From contig JAEWGW010000020.1 of NCBI GenBank assembly GCA_023388055.1, positions 62,001-126,000 of the forward strand: a stretch of 64,000 nucleotides of DNA. Reading direction: 5' to 3'. How positions within the stretch are numbered: the first letter of the stretch is position 1; every line of letters starts with the position of its first letter. The stretch is from Bacillota bacterium. Lineage in GTDB: Bacteria; Bacillota; Bacilli; Paenibacillales; NBRC-103111. The notes under the pieces were generated by a model. That model saw only the letters and a list, made by a program, of their open reading frames with translations. It did not search any database and was not told the DNA's origin. Shown here one piece after another: positions 9,604 to 16,804 of the stretch. A program made the translations under genes and the position numbers.

Positions 9604-9652
9604 TGGTTTATTTAGAAGAAAGCAATGGTTGTACGCTAAGCTAAATAAACCA
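9604..9652. repeat. 12-bp perfect inverted repeat in the wrbA/vanZ intergenic region
   Basis: TGGTTTATTTAG at 9604-9615 is matched exactly by CTAAATAAACCA at 9641-9652, with a 25-base gap. No T tract follows, so it is not a normal terminator. It lies 20 bases before the VanZ-like start, so an operator or leader hairpin is likely. Confidence 0.6.
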
Positions 9653-9672
9653 GAACAGAAGGAGGGAGTATA

Positions 9673-10296
9673 ATGGACTTCAACAGCATGGTTTCAACTA
9701 TCTTACCTTATGCTTCCCTTGCGGTGCGTGCAGGGGTTTGTACAGTAGGCGTTCTATTAGCCGTATATGGGTTCTATAGAAAAAAAGGCGGCACAGCCAT
9801 CATCACTCCCAAGCAGGTTATAGCCGTTTTCCTGTTCACTGCCTGGTTGATGCTGGTGGTGGGCTTAACCTTGCTTGACCGCGGCGCCGATTACGGAGGC
9901 CGGATCAATTTTTGGCTATTCAGCGGTTATGTGAGTGCATGGAACAACCAGTCTTTTGGTGAGTTCCAACAGATTGTTTTGAATCTGATCATGTTTATGC
10001 CGTTAGGCTTTGTGCTGCCATTGCTGGGAAAACCGTTTCAGCGGGCAGCTCCGGTATTACTGGTATCATTTCTATTGTCCCTGGGTGTGGAAACAGCACA
10101 GCTCCTGACTGCCAGAGGGATTTTTGATATGGACGACATTCTGCACAACACGCTTGGTGGTTTCGCGGGGTACAGTCTGTTCGAAGCGGTCCTGACCGGT
10201 ATCAGGCAAAAACGGCTTTCGGTTCAATTGGCCTACCGTAAACAGGAAATGCGTAATCGGACGGTCCGCCCGGCGATTTACGACAAGTCCACATAA
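9673..10296 (+). CDS. VanZ-like family membrane protein
   Basis: Small integral membrane protein of the VanZ-like family, named for a teicoplanin-resistance accessory protein; the biochemical role of the family is still poorly defined. Four or five hydrophobic helices are visible. The family signature is clear: NLIMFMPLGFVLPLL, then ETAQLLTARGIFDMDDILHN with the acidic DMDD motif facing the membrane surface, then TLGGFAGY. GGAGGGAGTATA precedes ATG 9673. Its last 19 bases overlap the 3' end of the recombinase gene on the other strand, with no terminator between them. Monocistronic. Confidence 0.88.
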   Translation: MDFNSMVSTILPYASLAVRAGVCTVGVLLAVYGFYRKKGGTAIITPKQVIAVFLFTAWLMLVVGLTLLDRGADYGGRINFWLFSGYVSAWNNQSFGEFQQIVLNLIMFMPLGFVLPLLGKPFQRAAPVLLVSFLLSLGVETAQLLTARGIFDMDDILHNTLGGFAGYSLFEAVLTGIRQKRLSVQLAYRKQEMRNRTVRPAIYDKST

Positions 10297-11360
10297 TCGC
10301 TGACATCCCGTTCCTTCTTCAGTTGGCGGCTGAGGTAATTATCCTTCGTGATCTTGGTGGAGGAGTGGCCTACCGTTTCCGAAATCCAATCCAGGGGAGC
10401 GCCGTTGGCATAGGAGGTTTGGGCAAAATAATGCCGCATGAAGTGGGGAGTCACCCGATGCCCGTGAACCGTGGTAAGCCCGGCGGCTGCCATCTGTTCC
10501 GATAAGAAGGTGGACAGGCTGGTCAAGTTGTACCGTTTGCCGTGACGGTTGGGATAAAAGGGGGAATCATCCCCGCTGCTCATCACAACCGGTAACCCGA
10601 CCCGCTGCCGGTATTCCATCAGAACCTCCAAAGCATAGTCCTTGATATGGACATGCCGGAGCTTGTCCCCTTTGGTACGGGTGATCAGATAATGCCGCTT
10701 CCGGTTCCGGTCGTAGTACAAATCTCCCCAACGGGGCAGGATCACCTCGTTTAACCGCATGCCGCTGGTAGCCAGGATCAAGAGGAGGGACTGCACCTTG
10801 GGATTTTCCTTGTGGAACTCAATGGCCAGCCTCAGGTCGGCTTCCTCAATATCCCGTTCGGGAATTTCCTCCTTGATTTTCGCCACCTGCCGAAGACCCC
10901 GCGCGATATTCTTCGCAAGGTACCCCTCCTCATAACACCAAGTTAGGAAAGAATGAATAATGACAATCTTCTTGGCCTGAGTGTTGGATTTCGAGTAACG
11001 CTGCTCCAAACGTGCTTGGAACAACTCCATATCAAAACGGGACAGCCCCCGGAGATCCCCTTTACCCGATTCACTTACCTCCACCAAGAAGGTGGTCAGG
11101 GTCCGTACATAATCCTCTTTTGTTTTGTCCTTCCTCTTTTTCTCCCGGTTATGGACGTACAGATAGACCATCCCCAAGTTCGAAATCCCAGAGTAATCAT
11201 AATTGCCATCTTCATCTTCAAATCCAGATATACGTTCTCGAAGGAGAAGGTAATATTGGCTGTTCATCAATGTGGGGACAAGCTGAGCATCAGATTCACC
11301 AGACATTATGTAACTAGTGGAAAAGAATGCGTGTTGATCTATTATGGTTAATTCATTCAT
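10278..11360 (-). CDS. Tyrosine-type site-specific recombinase (phage integrase family)
   Basis: DNA strand-exchange enzyme of the lambda-integrase/XerCD superfamily, about 360 residues. An N-terminal SAM-like core-binding domain (about residues 60-170) precedes the catalytic domain. All active-site residues are present: Arg in ATSGMRLNEV, Lys in TRTKGDKLRH, His-x-x-Arg in PHFMRHYFAQ, the second His in ETVGHSSTKI and the nucleophile Tyr in KDNYLSRQ. About 50 extra N-terminal residues resemble no domain I recognise. ATG 11360 is preferred over ATG 11381 because AAGGCGG lies nine bases upstream. It is divergent from a double-HTH protein with a 258-base AT-rich gap. No phage genes or obvious att duplication surround it, so it could be a domesticated recombinase. 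Confidence 0.9.
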   Translation of the reverse strand: MNELTIIDQHAFFSTSYIMSGESDAQLVPTLMNSQYYLLLRERISGFEDEDGNYDYSGISNLGMVYLYVHNREKKRKDKTKEDYVRTLTTFLVEVSESGKGDLRGLSRFDMELFQARLEQRYSKSNTQAKKIVIIHSFLTWCYEEGYLAKNIARGLRQVAKIKEEIPERDIEEADLRLAIEFHKENPKVQSLLLILATSGMRLNEVILPRWGDLYYDRNRKRHYLITRTKGDKLRHVHIKDYALEVLMEYRQRVGLPVVMSSGDDSPFYPNRHGKRYNLTSLSTFLSEQMAAAGLTTVHGHRVTPHFMRHYFAQTSYANGAPLDWISETVGHSSTKITKDNYLSRQLKKERDVSDYVDLS

Positions 11361-11618
11361 AAGCAGACACCGCCTTAACATAAAGTCACTTCTCCATTAT
11401 ACCAAACCTTACCTTCGAAGTGGGGACTCATATGCTAAAAATGTCTTTTTGTGTCCAATCAAAAATAACGGTACATTCTTTTTGTTTAGACATAATTATT
11501 GCATTCCATATAAATATGTAGCTAAAATTAAAATATTAAGTTCGAATGTTAACATCAATTGAAATTAATGTCCCAATTGTATATAGTAATATAAAACAAA
11601 GTCATGTGAGGAACGATT
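11361..11618. promoter_or_regulatory. AT-rich divergent intergenic region between recombinase and double-HTH gene
   Basis: This 258-base gap is much richer in A+T than both flanking genes. It contains loosely repeated TGTC(C)AAT-type words (near 11453 and 11573) and two CTTTTTGT words (near 11442 and 11477). I see no coding potential and no strong hairpin. It is the natural place for divergent promoters and for binding sites of the adjacent HTH protein or the recombinase. Confidence 0.4.
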
Positions 11619-12596
11619 ATGGACACCTATATAAGTCTGACAGAAGCAGCGAAATTGCTTGGTATTACTACTACCTCTCTTTACAAGATAATCAACCATG
11701 AGATGACGGAGAAACGGCTGGAGCCCGTCAACCGGACAACCCATCGTGGAGATGGAGGCTACCGGTTCCGGGCAACGGAAGTGGAGGCGTTTAAGAAAAG
11801 CTATGTGAAACAGGATCTGACCTCGGTGGAAGCAGGACGGCGTTTGGGAAGATCTCCCACCTTCATCCATAAGCTGATCCGTGATGGTCTGATCGGTTAT
11901 TATGAGGAGGAATACCGGGGCAAACGGACTTTCTTCATTAAAGAGGAGGAGCTGGAGCGTTACCAAAAGGAACATCCCGACTCCGGGAAGTCGGATGCCA
12001 TTTACGATAAGAAAAGCGGGGTATTCCTGTACCAGCCCTTCGGCAAGGAGGGTACTGTGGCCAGGGTTATGGAGCTGAAGAGGCTGAACAATAAAAAAAT
12101 CGAAGCCAGGCTGAGAACAGGAGACGGGGAAATCTTCAGCTATGAAGAAGCGCGCCGTCAAGGCTGGAAGCCCTTAATCGAAATCACCGAACGCAAGGCC
12201 GTTAACGGATACGGCTATGCCCGATTCGAATTCCCCAAGCCCCAGTCACAAGACTCCATTATCTACACCATTATAGAGGAGTTTTTCAAGCAAATCGGCC
12301 CTGCCAATATGAAGCTGTCGCAGAATAACGGGCATATTCTCCTTGAAGTAAGAAAAACGGTCCTGTTGGGGGTTATGCCGGCTACGCACCCGGACTTAAT
12401 CGATAAGTTAAAGCTGTTCATCAAGTCGGGAGAGGTCATTTCCAAGTATGACGGCACGCTTATCGATACCGGACTGGTTCCTGTTACCTTCTTCGTCTCG
12501 GGGCCGGAGAGGAAAGAGCTGCTGCGGAGAGCGGAGCAGGAGGGCCTGTCCCTGCAGGATTGGTTAACGGGGCGTTTGAACGCAAATGCCGAATAA
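11619..12596 (+). CDS. Double helix-turn-helix DNA-binding protein, excisionase-like N-terminus
   Basis: Predicted DNA-binding protein of 325 residues, not matched to a named gene. Residues 4-60 look like a MerR/excisionase-type HTH (YISLTEAAKLLGITTTSLYKII, here seen as two shorter blocks). Residues 66-125 are a second, similar unit (LTSVEAGRRLGRSPTFIHKLI followed by a wing). The middle region (about 135-200) is basic, and the C-terminal 100 residues contain a compact alpha/beta segment ending in RRAEQEGLSLQDWLTGRL, which resembles a ribbon-helix-helix or CopG-like tail. TGTGAGGA precedes ATG 11619. It is divergent from the tyrosine recombinase, so it may be its directionality factor or repressor; that is inference. 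Confidence 0.65.
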   Translation: MDTYISLTEAAKLLGITTTSLYKIINHEMTEKRLEPVNRTTHRGDGGYRFRATEVEAFKKSYVKQDLTSVEAGRRLGRSPTFIHKLIRDGLIGYYEEEYRGKRTFFIKEEELERYQKEHPDSGKSDAIYDKKSGVFLYQPFGKEGTVARVMELKRLNNKKIEARLRTGDGEIFSYEEARRQGWKPLIEITERKAVNGYGYARFEFPKPQSQDSIIYTIIEEFFKQIGPANMKLSQNNGHILLEVRKTVLLGVMPATHPDLIDKLKLFIKSGEVISKYDGTLIDTGLVPVTFFVSGPERKELLRRAEQEGLSLQDWLTGRLNANAE

Positions 12597-12598
12597 AG

Positions 12599-12647
12599 AA
12601 AAACAGCCGTGTCCAAACAGATCATTCTGTTAGCGCGGCTGTTTTAA
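12599..12647. terminator. Bidirectional terminator between HTH gene and proX
   Basis: Stem AAAACAGCCG(T)G with CGCGGCTGTTTT around a loop of about 22 bases, A tract on the left and T tract on the right. It separates two convergent genes. Confidence 0.8.
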
Positions 12648-13133
12648 TTAGAAGGTCACGATCCGGACCACTTTCCCCCTGGATTCCATGATCGTCACTA
12701 AGTCCCCTGGAGGAAGCCATACGGTGGCTGTATTTTCATTGGGATGGACGCCGATACACGGAAGCAGCAACAAATCCTGATCTAAGACAAAACAGGCCTT
12801 CTGCTCCTCATCATTCAGCAGTCCAAATGGGGTTACGGCACCTTTTTTTAAACCCAAATAGGCAGAGAGCTCCTCTTCCGAAGCAAAGCTGAGGGGCCTT
12901 GTGCCAAGCAAGCTCCGCAGCGCCTTGAGATTCACCGTTTTATCCTTCTGGACGGACACCAAATAATAGTGCTGCTTCTTATCGTCGCGAAGAAACAGGT
13001 TTTTGGCGATTTGATCCGTATCGGGCAGGGTTAGGTCATCCATTTCCTCAACCGTATGGGCTGCGGGATGGTCTATGACATGATGGGATATACTCAAATG
13101 GGCCAGCATTTCCAAAACTTCCAGACGGGTCAT
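12648..13133 (-). CDS. Prolyl-tRNA editing domain protein (ProX/YbaK-EbsC family)
   Basis: Free-standing trans-editing deacylase, expected to hydrolyse mischarged Ala-tRNA(Pro) and so protect translation fidelity. The family blocks are present: DHPAAHTVEEM near the N-terminus, AKNLFLRDDKKQHYYLVSV with the catalytic Lys region, LGLKKGAVTPFGLLND and HPNENTATVWL. Length is 161 residues, normal for the ProX/PrdX branch. ATG 13133 is preferred over TTG 13139 because GGTG is seven bases upstream of the former. An 8-bp inverted repeat (TTCCCTAA / TTAGGGAA, 13162-13197) lies in the divergent gap towards the aldolase gene. Confidence 0.9.
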   Translation of the reverse strand: MTRLEVLEMLAHLSISHHVIDHPAAHTVEEMDDLTLPDTDQIAKNLFLRDDKKQHYYLVSVQKDKTVNLKALRSLLGTRPLSFASEEELSAYLGLKKGAVTPFGLLNDEEQKACFVLDQDLLLLPCIGVHPNENTATVWLPPGDLVTIMESRGKVVRIVTF

Positions 13134-13284
13134 ATTCAATCACCAGTTTCCATTTATTGTTTTCCCTAATTGTACGCGGTTGTCCCTGGTTAGGGAAGGG
13201 AACGATTCATTATAACTAATTCCGGTTTAAATAGAGTATGGCGATGGACAAAATAAAACAAACCACCAGGGAGGAACGTCTATT

Positions 13285-14172
13285 ATGAATCAGACACAGA
13301 TGGCACGGATCCGTACAGGGAAGGGATTCATCGCAGCACTGGATCAAAGCGGGGGAAGTACACCCAAGGCGCTTCAGTTCTATGGCATTGGGTCGGAGCG
13401 GTATTCCGGCGATGAGGAGATGTATGCGCTGGTGCATGAAATGAGGACACGCATCATCAAAAGCCCGGCGTTCGACGCAGCATACATACTGGGGGCCATC
13501 CTCTTCGAAAACACCATGGACCGCAAGATTGACGGATTGTACACAGCCGATTACCTCTGGGAGAAAAGAGGAATCGTGCCTTTTTTGAAAGTGGATAAAG
13601 GACTGGCGGAAATAAGCAACGGCGTACAACTGCTGAAGCCGATTCCCGGCTTTGATGATCTGCTTCGGCGGGCAGTGGAGCGTCATATATTCGGAACCAA
13701 AATGCGCTCGGTCATTCATGAGGGGAATGAAGCGGGTATCGGTCAGGTGGTGGAACAACAGTTTGCCCTGGGCCGCCAGATTTGGTCGGCCGGACTTGTT
13801 CCGATTATTGAGCCGGAGGTGGACATTCACAGCCCGGATAAGAAGGAAGCAGAACGGATCTTGAAGCAGGAGCTCCAAAAGCAGCTGGCTGCACTTGCTC
13901 CGGATGTTACCGTTATGCTGAAGCTGTCCATACCGACGGAGGCTAATTTCTACCGGGATTTTATGGCCGATCCCCATGTGGCCCGGATAGTAGCGTTGTC
14001 CGGCGGGTACAGCCGCGAGGAAGCCAACGAACGGCTGACCCTCAATCACGGCCTGATCGCCAGCTTTTCCCGCGCCTTGGCGGAAGGGTTGGCCGACCAG
14101 CAAACCGATGAGGAATTTAACGATACGCTGACCCGTTCCATCCAGTCCATCTATGAGGCTTCGATTACTTGA
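13285..14172 (+). CDS. fda: Class I fructose-bisphosphate aldolase
   Basis: Schiff-base aldolase cleaving fructose 1,6-bisphosphate to DHAP and glyceraldehyde 3-phosphate. At 295 residues it belongs to the short bacterial class I group. Visible markers are AALDQSGGSTPKAL near the N-terminus (substrate phosphate/Asp-Ser region), PFLKVDKGL, IIEPEVDIHSPDK with the catalytic acids and VMLKLSIPTE with the Schiff-base Lys, then the glycine-rich VALSGGYSREEAN. GGGAGGAAC lies before ATG 13285. It stands alone: the next downstream sequence is the promoter and T-box of gltX. Confidence 0.92.
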   Translation: MNQTQMARIRTGKGFIAALDQSGGSTPKALQFYGIGSERYSGDEEMYALVHEMRTRIIKSPAFDAAYILGAILFENTMDRKIDGLYTADYLWEKRGIVPFLKVDKGLAEISNGVQLLKPIPGFDDLLRRAVERHIFGTKMRSVIHEGNEAGIGQVVEQQFALGRQIWSAGLVPIIEPEVDIHSPDKKEAERILKQELQKQLAALAPDVTVMLKLSIPTEANFYRDFMADPHVARIVALSGGYSREEANERLTLNHGLIASFSRALAEGLADQQTDEEFNDTLTRSIQSIYEASIT

Positions 14173-14182
14173 GGAAGATCTA

Positions 14183-14212
14183 TTGACATCCAGGGTTTCG
14201 ATGGATTATAGT
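14183..14212 (+). promoter_or_regulatory. SigA-type promoter of the gltX T-box transcript
   Basis: Consensus -35 TTGACA (14183-14188), 18-base spacer, -10 TATAGT (14207-14212). Transcription would start near 14219, at the base of the T-box leader. Confidence 0.75.
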
Positions 14213-14218
14213 ACCATA

Positions 14219-14495
14219 TAACATCCACATATTGTTAAATGCAGGGAAAAGGAAAAGTAATTAATCCTCCGGATCGCAGAGAGCCCATAACGGTGAAAAT
14301 GGGTATCCGGCATTAATGAATGAAGCCTTGGAGCAGCGGACTGAAAGAGGGAGTAAGTCTGCCGGGTATTCCCGTTAACGAATGCAGCAGCCATGTACTT
14401 CATGCTGTTCACAAGCGGGTTTTTAAACCAATTTAGGTGGTAACGCGGAAGCTAGCCTTTCGTCCTTCAACAGAAGGATGAAGGGCTTTTTTTAA
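14219..14495 (+). ncRNA. T-box riboswitch leader of glutamyl-tRNA synthetase
   Basis: Leader RNA that senses uncharged tRNA and controls termination ahead of gltX. The stem I region has GCAGAGAGC and GGTGAAAATGGG (kink-turn/AG-bulge side), followed by GAATGAAGCCTTGGAGC. GAA triplets at 14318-14320 and 14322-14324 are specifier candidates for tRNA-Glu. The T-box proper, TAGGTGGTAACGCGG, is at 14434-14448. The terminator hairpin is GCCTTTCGTCCTT with AGGATGAAGGGC (14454-14486) plus a T run. The exact specifier was not confirmed by folding. Confidence 0.93.
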
Positions 14496-14518
14496 TTTTA
14501 TTGGGAGGGAATGTGGAG

Positions 14519-15832
14519 ATGTCACACCAACAGATGGCTGATTTATTATTTCCGGATGTTACACAGATGCCTGCGGATCTATTTTTAAAGTATCCGGCAA
14601 GGGATTTGCCTCCGGAAGCAAGGGTTACCCGTTTTGGCCCAAGCCCAACGGGCGCATTGAATATTGGCGGACTTTACGCAACGTTATTTTCCGAGAGATT
14701 GGCACATCAAAGCAACGGTGTTTTCTATCTGAGAATCGAGGATACGGACAAAAAGCGAGAAATGCCTGGAGGCGTGGAAAACATCCTTCAGTCCTTGGTT
14801 TATTTTGAGGTACAGTTGGATGAAGGGCCCTCCTTGTCGGGTCAAGATGTTGGTAGCTATGGACCTTATAAACAAAGTTTGCGGGCTGGAATTTACCGTG
14901 TATTTCTGAAGCACTTGATCAGGCAAGGGCTGGCATATCCTTGCTTCTGTAATGACGAGGATGTAAACCAAATCAGGAGAAACCAGCAGAATTCGAAGGT
15001 GACACCGGGTTATTATGGCCAGTGGGCTAAACACCGGGGGATAACCTTCCAACAAGCGAACGAAGAAATTGCTTTAGGCAAACCTTTTGTGATCAGGCTA
15101 AAATCTTCCGGTAATCCGGATAAAAAAGTCATTCATCATGACCTGGTGAAGGGCAGAATTGAATTCCCCGAGAATGACCAGGATATTGTCATCATGAAAA
15201 CAAATGGGTTGCCGACCTATCATTTTGCCCATGCCATCGATGACCGGTTAATGGGAACGACCCACGTGATTAGAGGAGATGAATGGCTTTCTTCATTGCC
15301 CATTCATATTCAACTGTTTGAAATCCTTGGTTTTCCGTTGCCGAAGTACGGGCATATCGCCCCCATCATGAAACTGGAAGGAACCTCTAAGCGCAAATTC
15401 AGCAAAAGGAAGGATCTCGACGGAACTGCGGAATATTACAAAGCCCAGGGTTATCCGGGTTTGGCTTTAGGTGAATATTTCATGAATCTGATTAATTCCG
15501 GATTCGAAGAGTGGAGGGCAAAGAATTTGGAAAAAGCCTACCATGAATATTTGATTTCGACTGATAAAATGAACTCCAGCGGTGCTTTGTTGGACATGAA
15601 TAAATTAAACGATACCAGCAAGGAGGTCATATCAAGGCTCACTAGCGAAGATGTATATGAATATTTGTACAAGTGGTCTATGGAGTATGATTCTGAATGT
15701 TTCGAAGCCATTCAAAAGGACAAAGAATACACAGTGAAGATTCTAAGTATTGGGAGAGATGGCGCCAAACCCAGGAAGGATTATGCTAAATGGGCCGATA
15801 TCAAACCCATGATTGCTTTCTTTTATGATTGA
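14519..15832 (+). CDS. gltX: Glutamyl-tRNA synthetase, cut short by an in-frame TGA
   Basis: Class I aminoacyl-tRNA synthetase charging tRNA-Glu. The catalytic core is intact: RFGPSPTGALNIGG (HIGH region, with Asn where His is usual), LRIEDTDKKR, the EDT/GDEW region HVIRGDEWLSSLP, and the KMSKS variant KRKFSKRKD. ATG 14519 is chosen over TTG 14501 because GGAGGG sits nine bases upstream. The reading frame stops at TGA 15830-15832, but the same frame resumes at once and stays open for 116 more codons that complete the anticodon-binding domain. As read, the product lacks that domain. It may be a pseudogene, a readthrough product or a sequencing error. The T-box upstream is fully formed. A second gltX elsewhere in the genome is likely. 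Confidence 0.85.
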   Translation: MSHQQMADLLFPDVTQMPADLFLKYPARDLPPEARVTRFGPSPTGALNIGGLYATLFSERLAHQSNGVFYLRIEDTDKKREMPGGVENILQSLVYFEVQLDEGPSLSGQDVGSYGPYKQSLRAGIYRVFLKHLIRQGLAYPCFCNDEDVNQIRRNQQNSKVTPGYYGQWAKHRGITFQQANEEIALGKPFVIRLKSSGNPDKKVIHHDLVKGRIEFPENDQDIVIMKTNGLPTYHFAHAIDDRLMGTTHVIRGDEWLSSLPIHIQLFEILGFPLPKYGHIAPIMKLEGTSKRKFSKRKDLDGTAEYYKAQGYPGLALGEYFMNLINSGFEEWRAKNLEKAYHEYLISTDKMNSSGALLDMNKLNDTSKEVISRLTSEDVYEYLYKWSMEYDSECFEAIQKDKEYTVKILSIGRDGAKPRKDYAKWADIKPMIAFFYD

Positions 15833-16183
15833 TGGTTTGAAGAGGATGCAGCAGGCGGTTATGTATTTCCCAATTCCATTCGCATAAACCACGCACAGGC
15901 GATTATCAGGAGATACATCGAATTGTTCACATTGGAGTGTGATAAGGAGGTTTGGTTCAACCAAATACAAAGCCTTGCCGCGGAGTTGGGCTACGCCAAG
16001 GATATGAAGCAATTTAAAGCTAACCCAGAACAATATAAGGGTCATGTAGGTGACATCGCTATGGTCATCAGAGTTGCACTAACGAACAGAATTCAAACGC
16101 CTGATCTGTATGACATCATGAAAGTAATGGGTAACCAGCGGGTAAGAGACCGTATGCATCGGTTTATGGCCCAAATGAACTGA
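15833..16183 (+). pseudogene. gltX: C-terminal anticodon-binding part of the interrupted gltX
   Basis: Immediately after TGA 15830-15832 the same frame reads WFEEDAAGGYVFPNSIRI and continues without a stop to 16183, ending in QRVRDRMHRFMAQMN. No frameshift or deletion is needed: only the one stop codon separates it from the catalytic part. Helical content and position match the C-terminal anticodon-binding domain of bacterial GluRS. Joined to the upstream part the protein would be 554 codons including the TGA, a normal length for this GluRS branch. No ribosome binding site precedes the first internal ATG (15923), so independent translation is unlikely. Confidence 0.8.
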
Positions 16184-16238
16184 TTAGCTTGTAAATGAAA
16201 CCAATTCTCAATGGTGACAAAAGGAAAGAGATGATGGG

Positions 16239-16493
16239 ATGAAGGAGGCCGCTACCAATCCGGAGGCTTTGCAGAAGCTGGAGGACCGGGTAATCAAGCT
16301 GAAGGAAGACATTCTTCAGTTTAATGCAGCCCATGCCCCGGCCATTGCCAAGGATCTGCACCAACAGCTCACCGAGAAAAACAAGCTGCTGCTGGATGAG
16401 GTGAATCAAGTGTTGGAGAAGTTTTTGGATTATAACCGCCCCAAAAAAGGGAATAGCTCTAACGAATCTGTGCAACGCTATTTCATCACATGA
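16239..16493 (+). CDS. Small predicted coiled-coil protein, 84 residues
   Basis: I do not recognise this protein. It is highly charged and helical (LEDRVIKLKEDILQF, LHQQLTEKNKLLLDEVN), consistent with a short coiled coil. AAAGGAAAGAG precedes ATG 16239 at good spacing. Its last ten or so codons (SNESVQRYF) coincide with the first copy of a 24-base intergenic repeat, so the C-terminus is repeat-derived and the native stop may have been lost. It lies 55 bases after the broken gltX and could be co-transcribed. Confidence 0.5.
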   Translation: MKEAATNPEALQKLEDRVIKLKEDILQFNAAHAPAIAKDLHQQLTEKNKLLLDEVNQVLEKFLDYNRPKKGNSSNESVQRYFIT

Positions 16494-16642
16494 CGGCATT
16501 TCAAGAATCTAATGAATCTCAGCAACGCTATTTGTCCGAATTGGCGCCGAAATGCTTCTAAACGGGCGAATAGCGTGTTACAGATTCGTTAGATTTTTAT
16601 TATGCCCGTATTTGGCAAAATAGCGTGTGTCAGATTCGTTAG
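16459..16642. repeat. Four-copy intergenic repeat element A (two direct, two inverted)
   Basis: Four 24-base copies of CTAACG-N11-ACGCTATT type: 16459-16482 and 16509-16532 on the plus strand, 16569-16592 and 16619-16642 on the minus strand. Start-to-start distances are 50, 60 and 50 bases. The core after CTAACG is AATCTG or a close variant in every copy. The first copy overlaps the 3' end of the 84-residue ORF. A second element with the same geometry lies at 32363-32547. Together with the MFS promoter, this accounts for the gene-free stretch 16494-16804. Confidence 0.85.
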
Positions 16643-16689
16643 CCGAATGTCCGCGGGTACCACTTCTCTGTGCCCTTTAAGTTCCTCAT

Positions 16690-16730
16690 TTTGTCACACG
16701 ATTGACAAAGATTCGTGATGTTGCTTTAAT
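16690..16730 (+). promoter_or_regulatory. MFS exporter promoter with overlapping palindromic operator
   Basis: The -35 TTGACA (16702-16707), 17-base spacer and -10 TTTAAT (16725-16730) form a strong promoter. A perfect inverted repeat TTTGTCA (16690-16696) / TGACAAA (16703-16709) covers the -35 box, as expected of a repressor operator. No regulator gene is adjacent. Confidence 0.7.
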
Positions 16731-16804
16731 TAGATAGACCCTAGAGGTTAGATTATATAAAGAGAGATAGAAGATACGGGAGGATGGGAATCGTGGAGGC
16801 TTCC

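Noticed and set aside
10278..12596. Prophage
   Set aside because: Only a recombinase and an HTH protein are present; no replication, packaging or lysis genes.
13216..14103. Long minus-strand open frame across the aldolase gene
   Set aside because: It is the antisense shadow of a well-conserved enzyme, with no ribosome binding site and no domain pattern.
14519..16183. Selenocysteine at the gltX TGA
   Set aside because: No SECIS-like hairpin was recognised just after the TGA, and GluRS has no known selenoprotein form.
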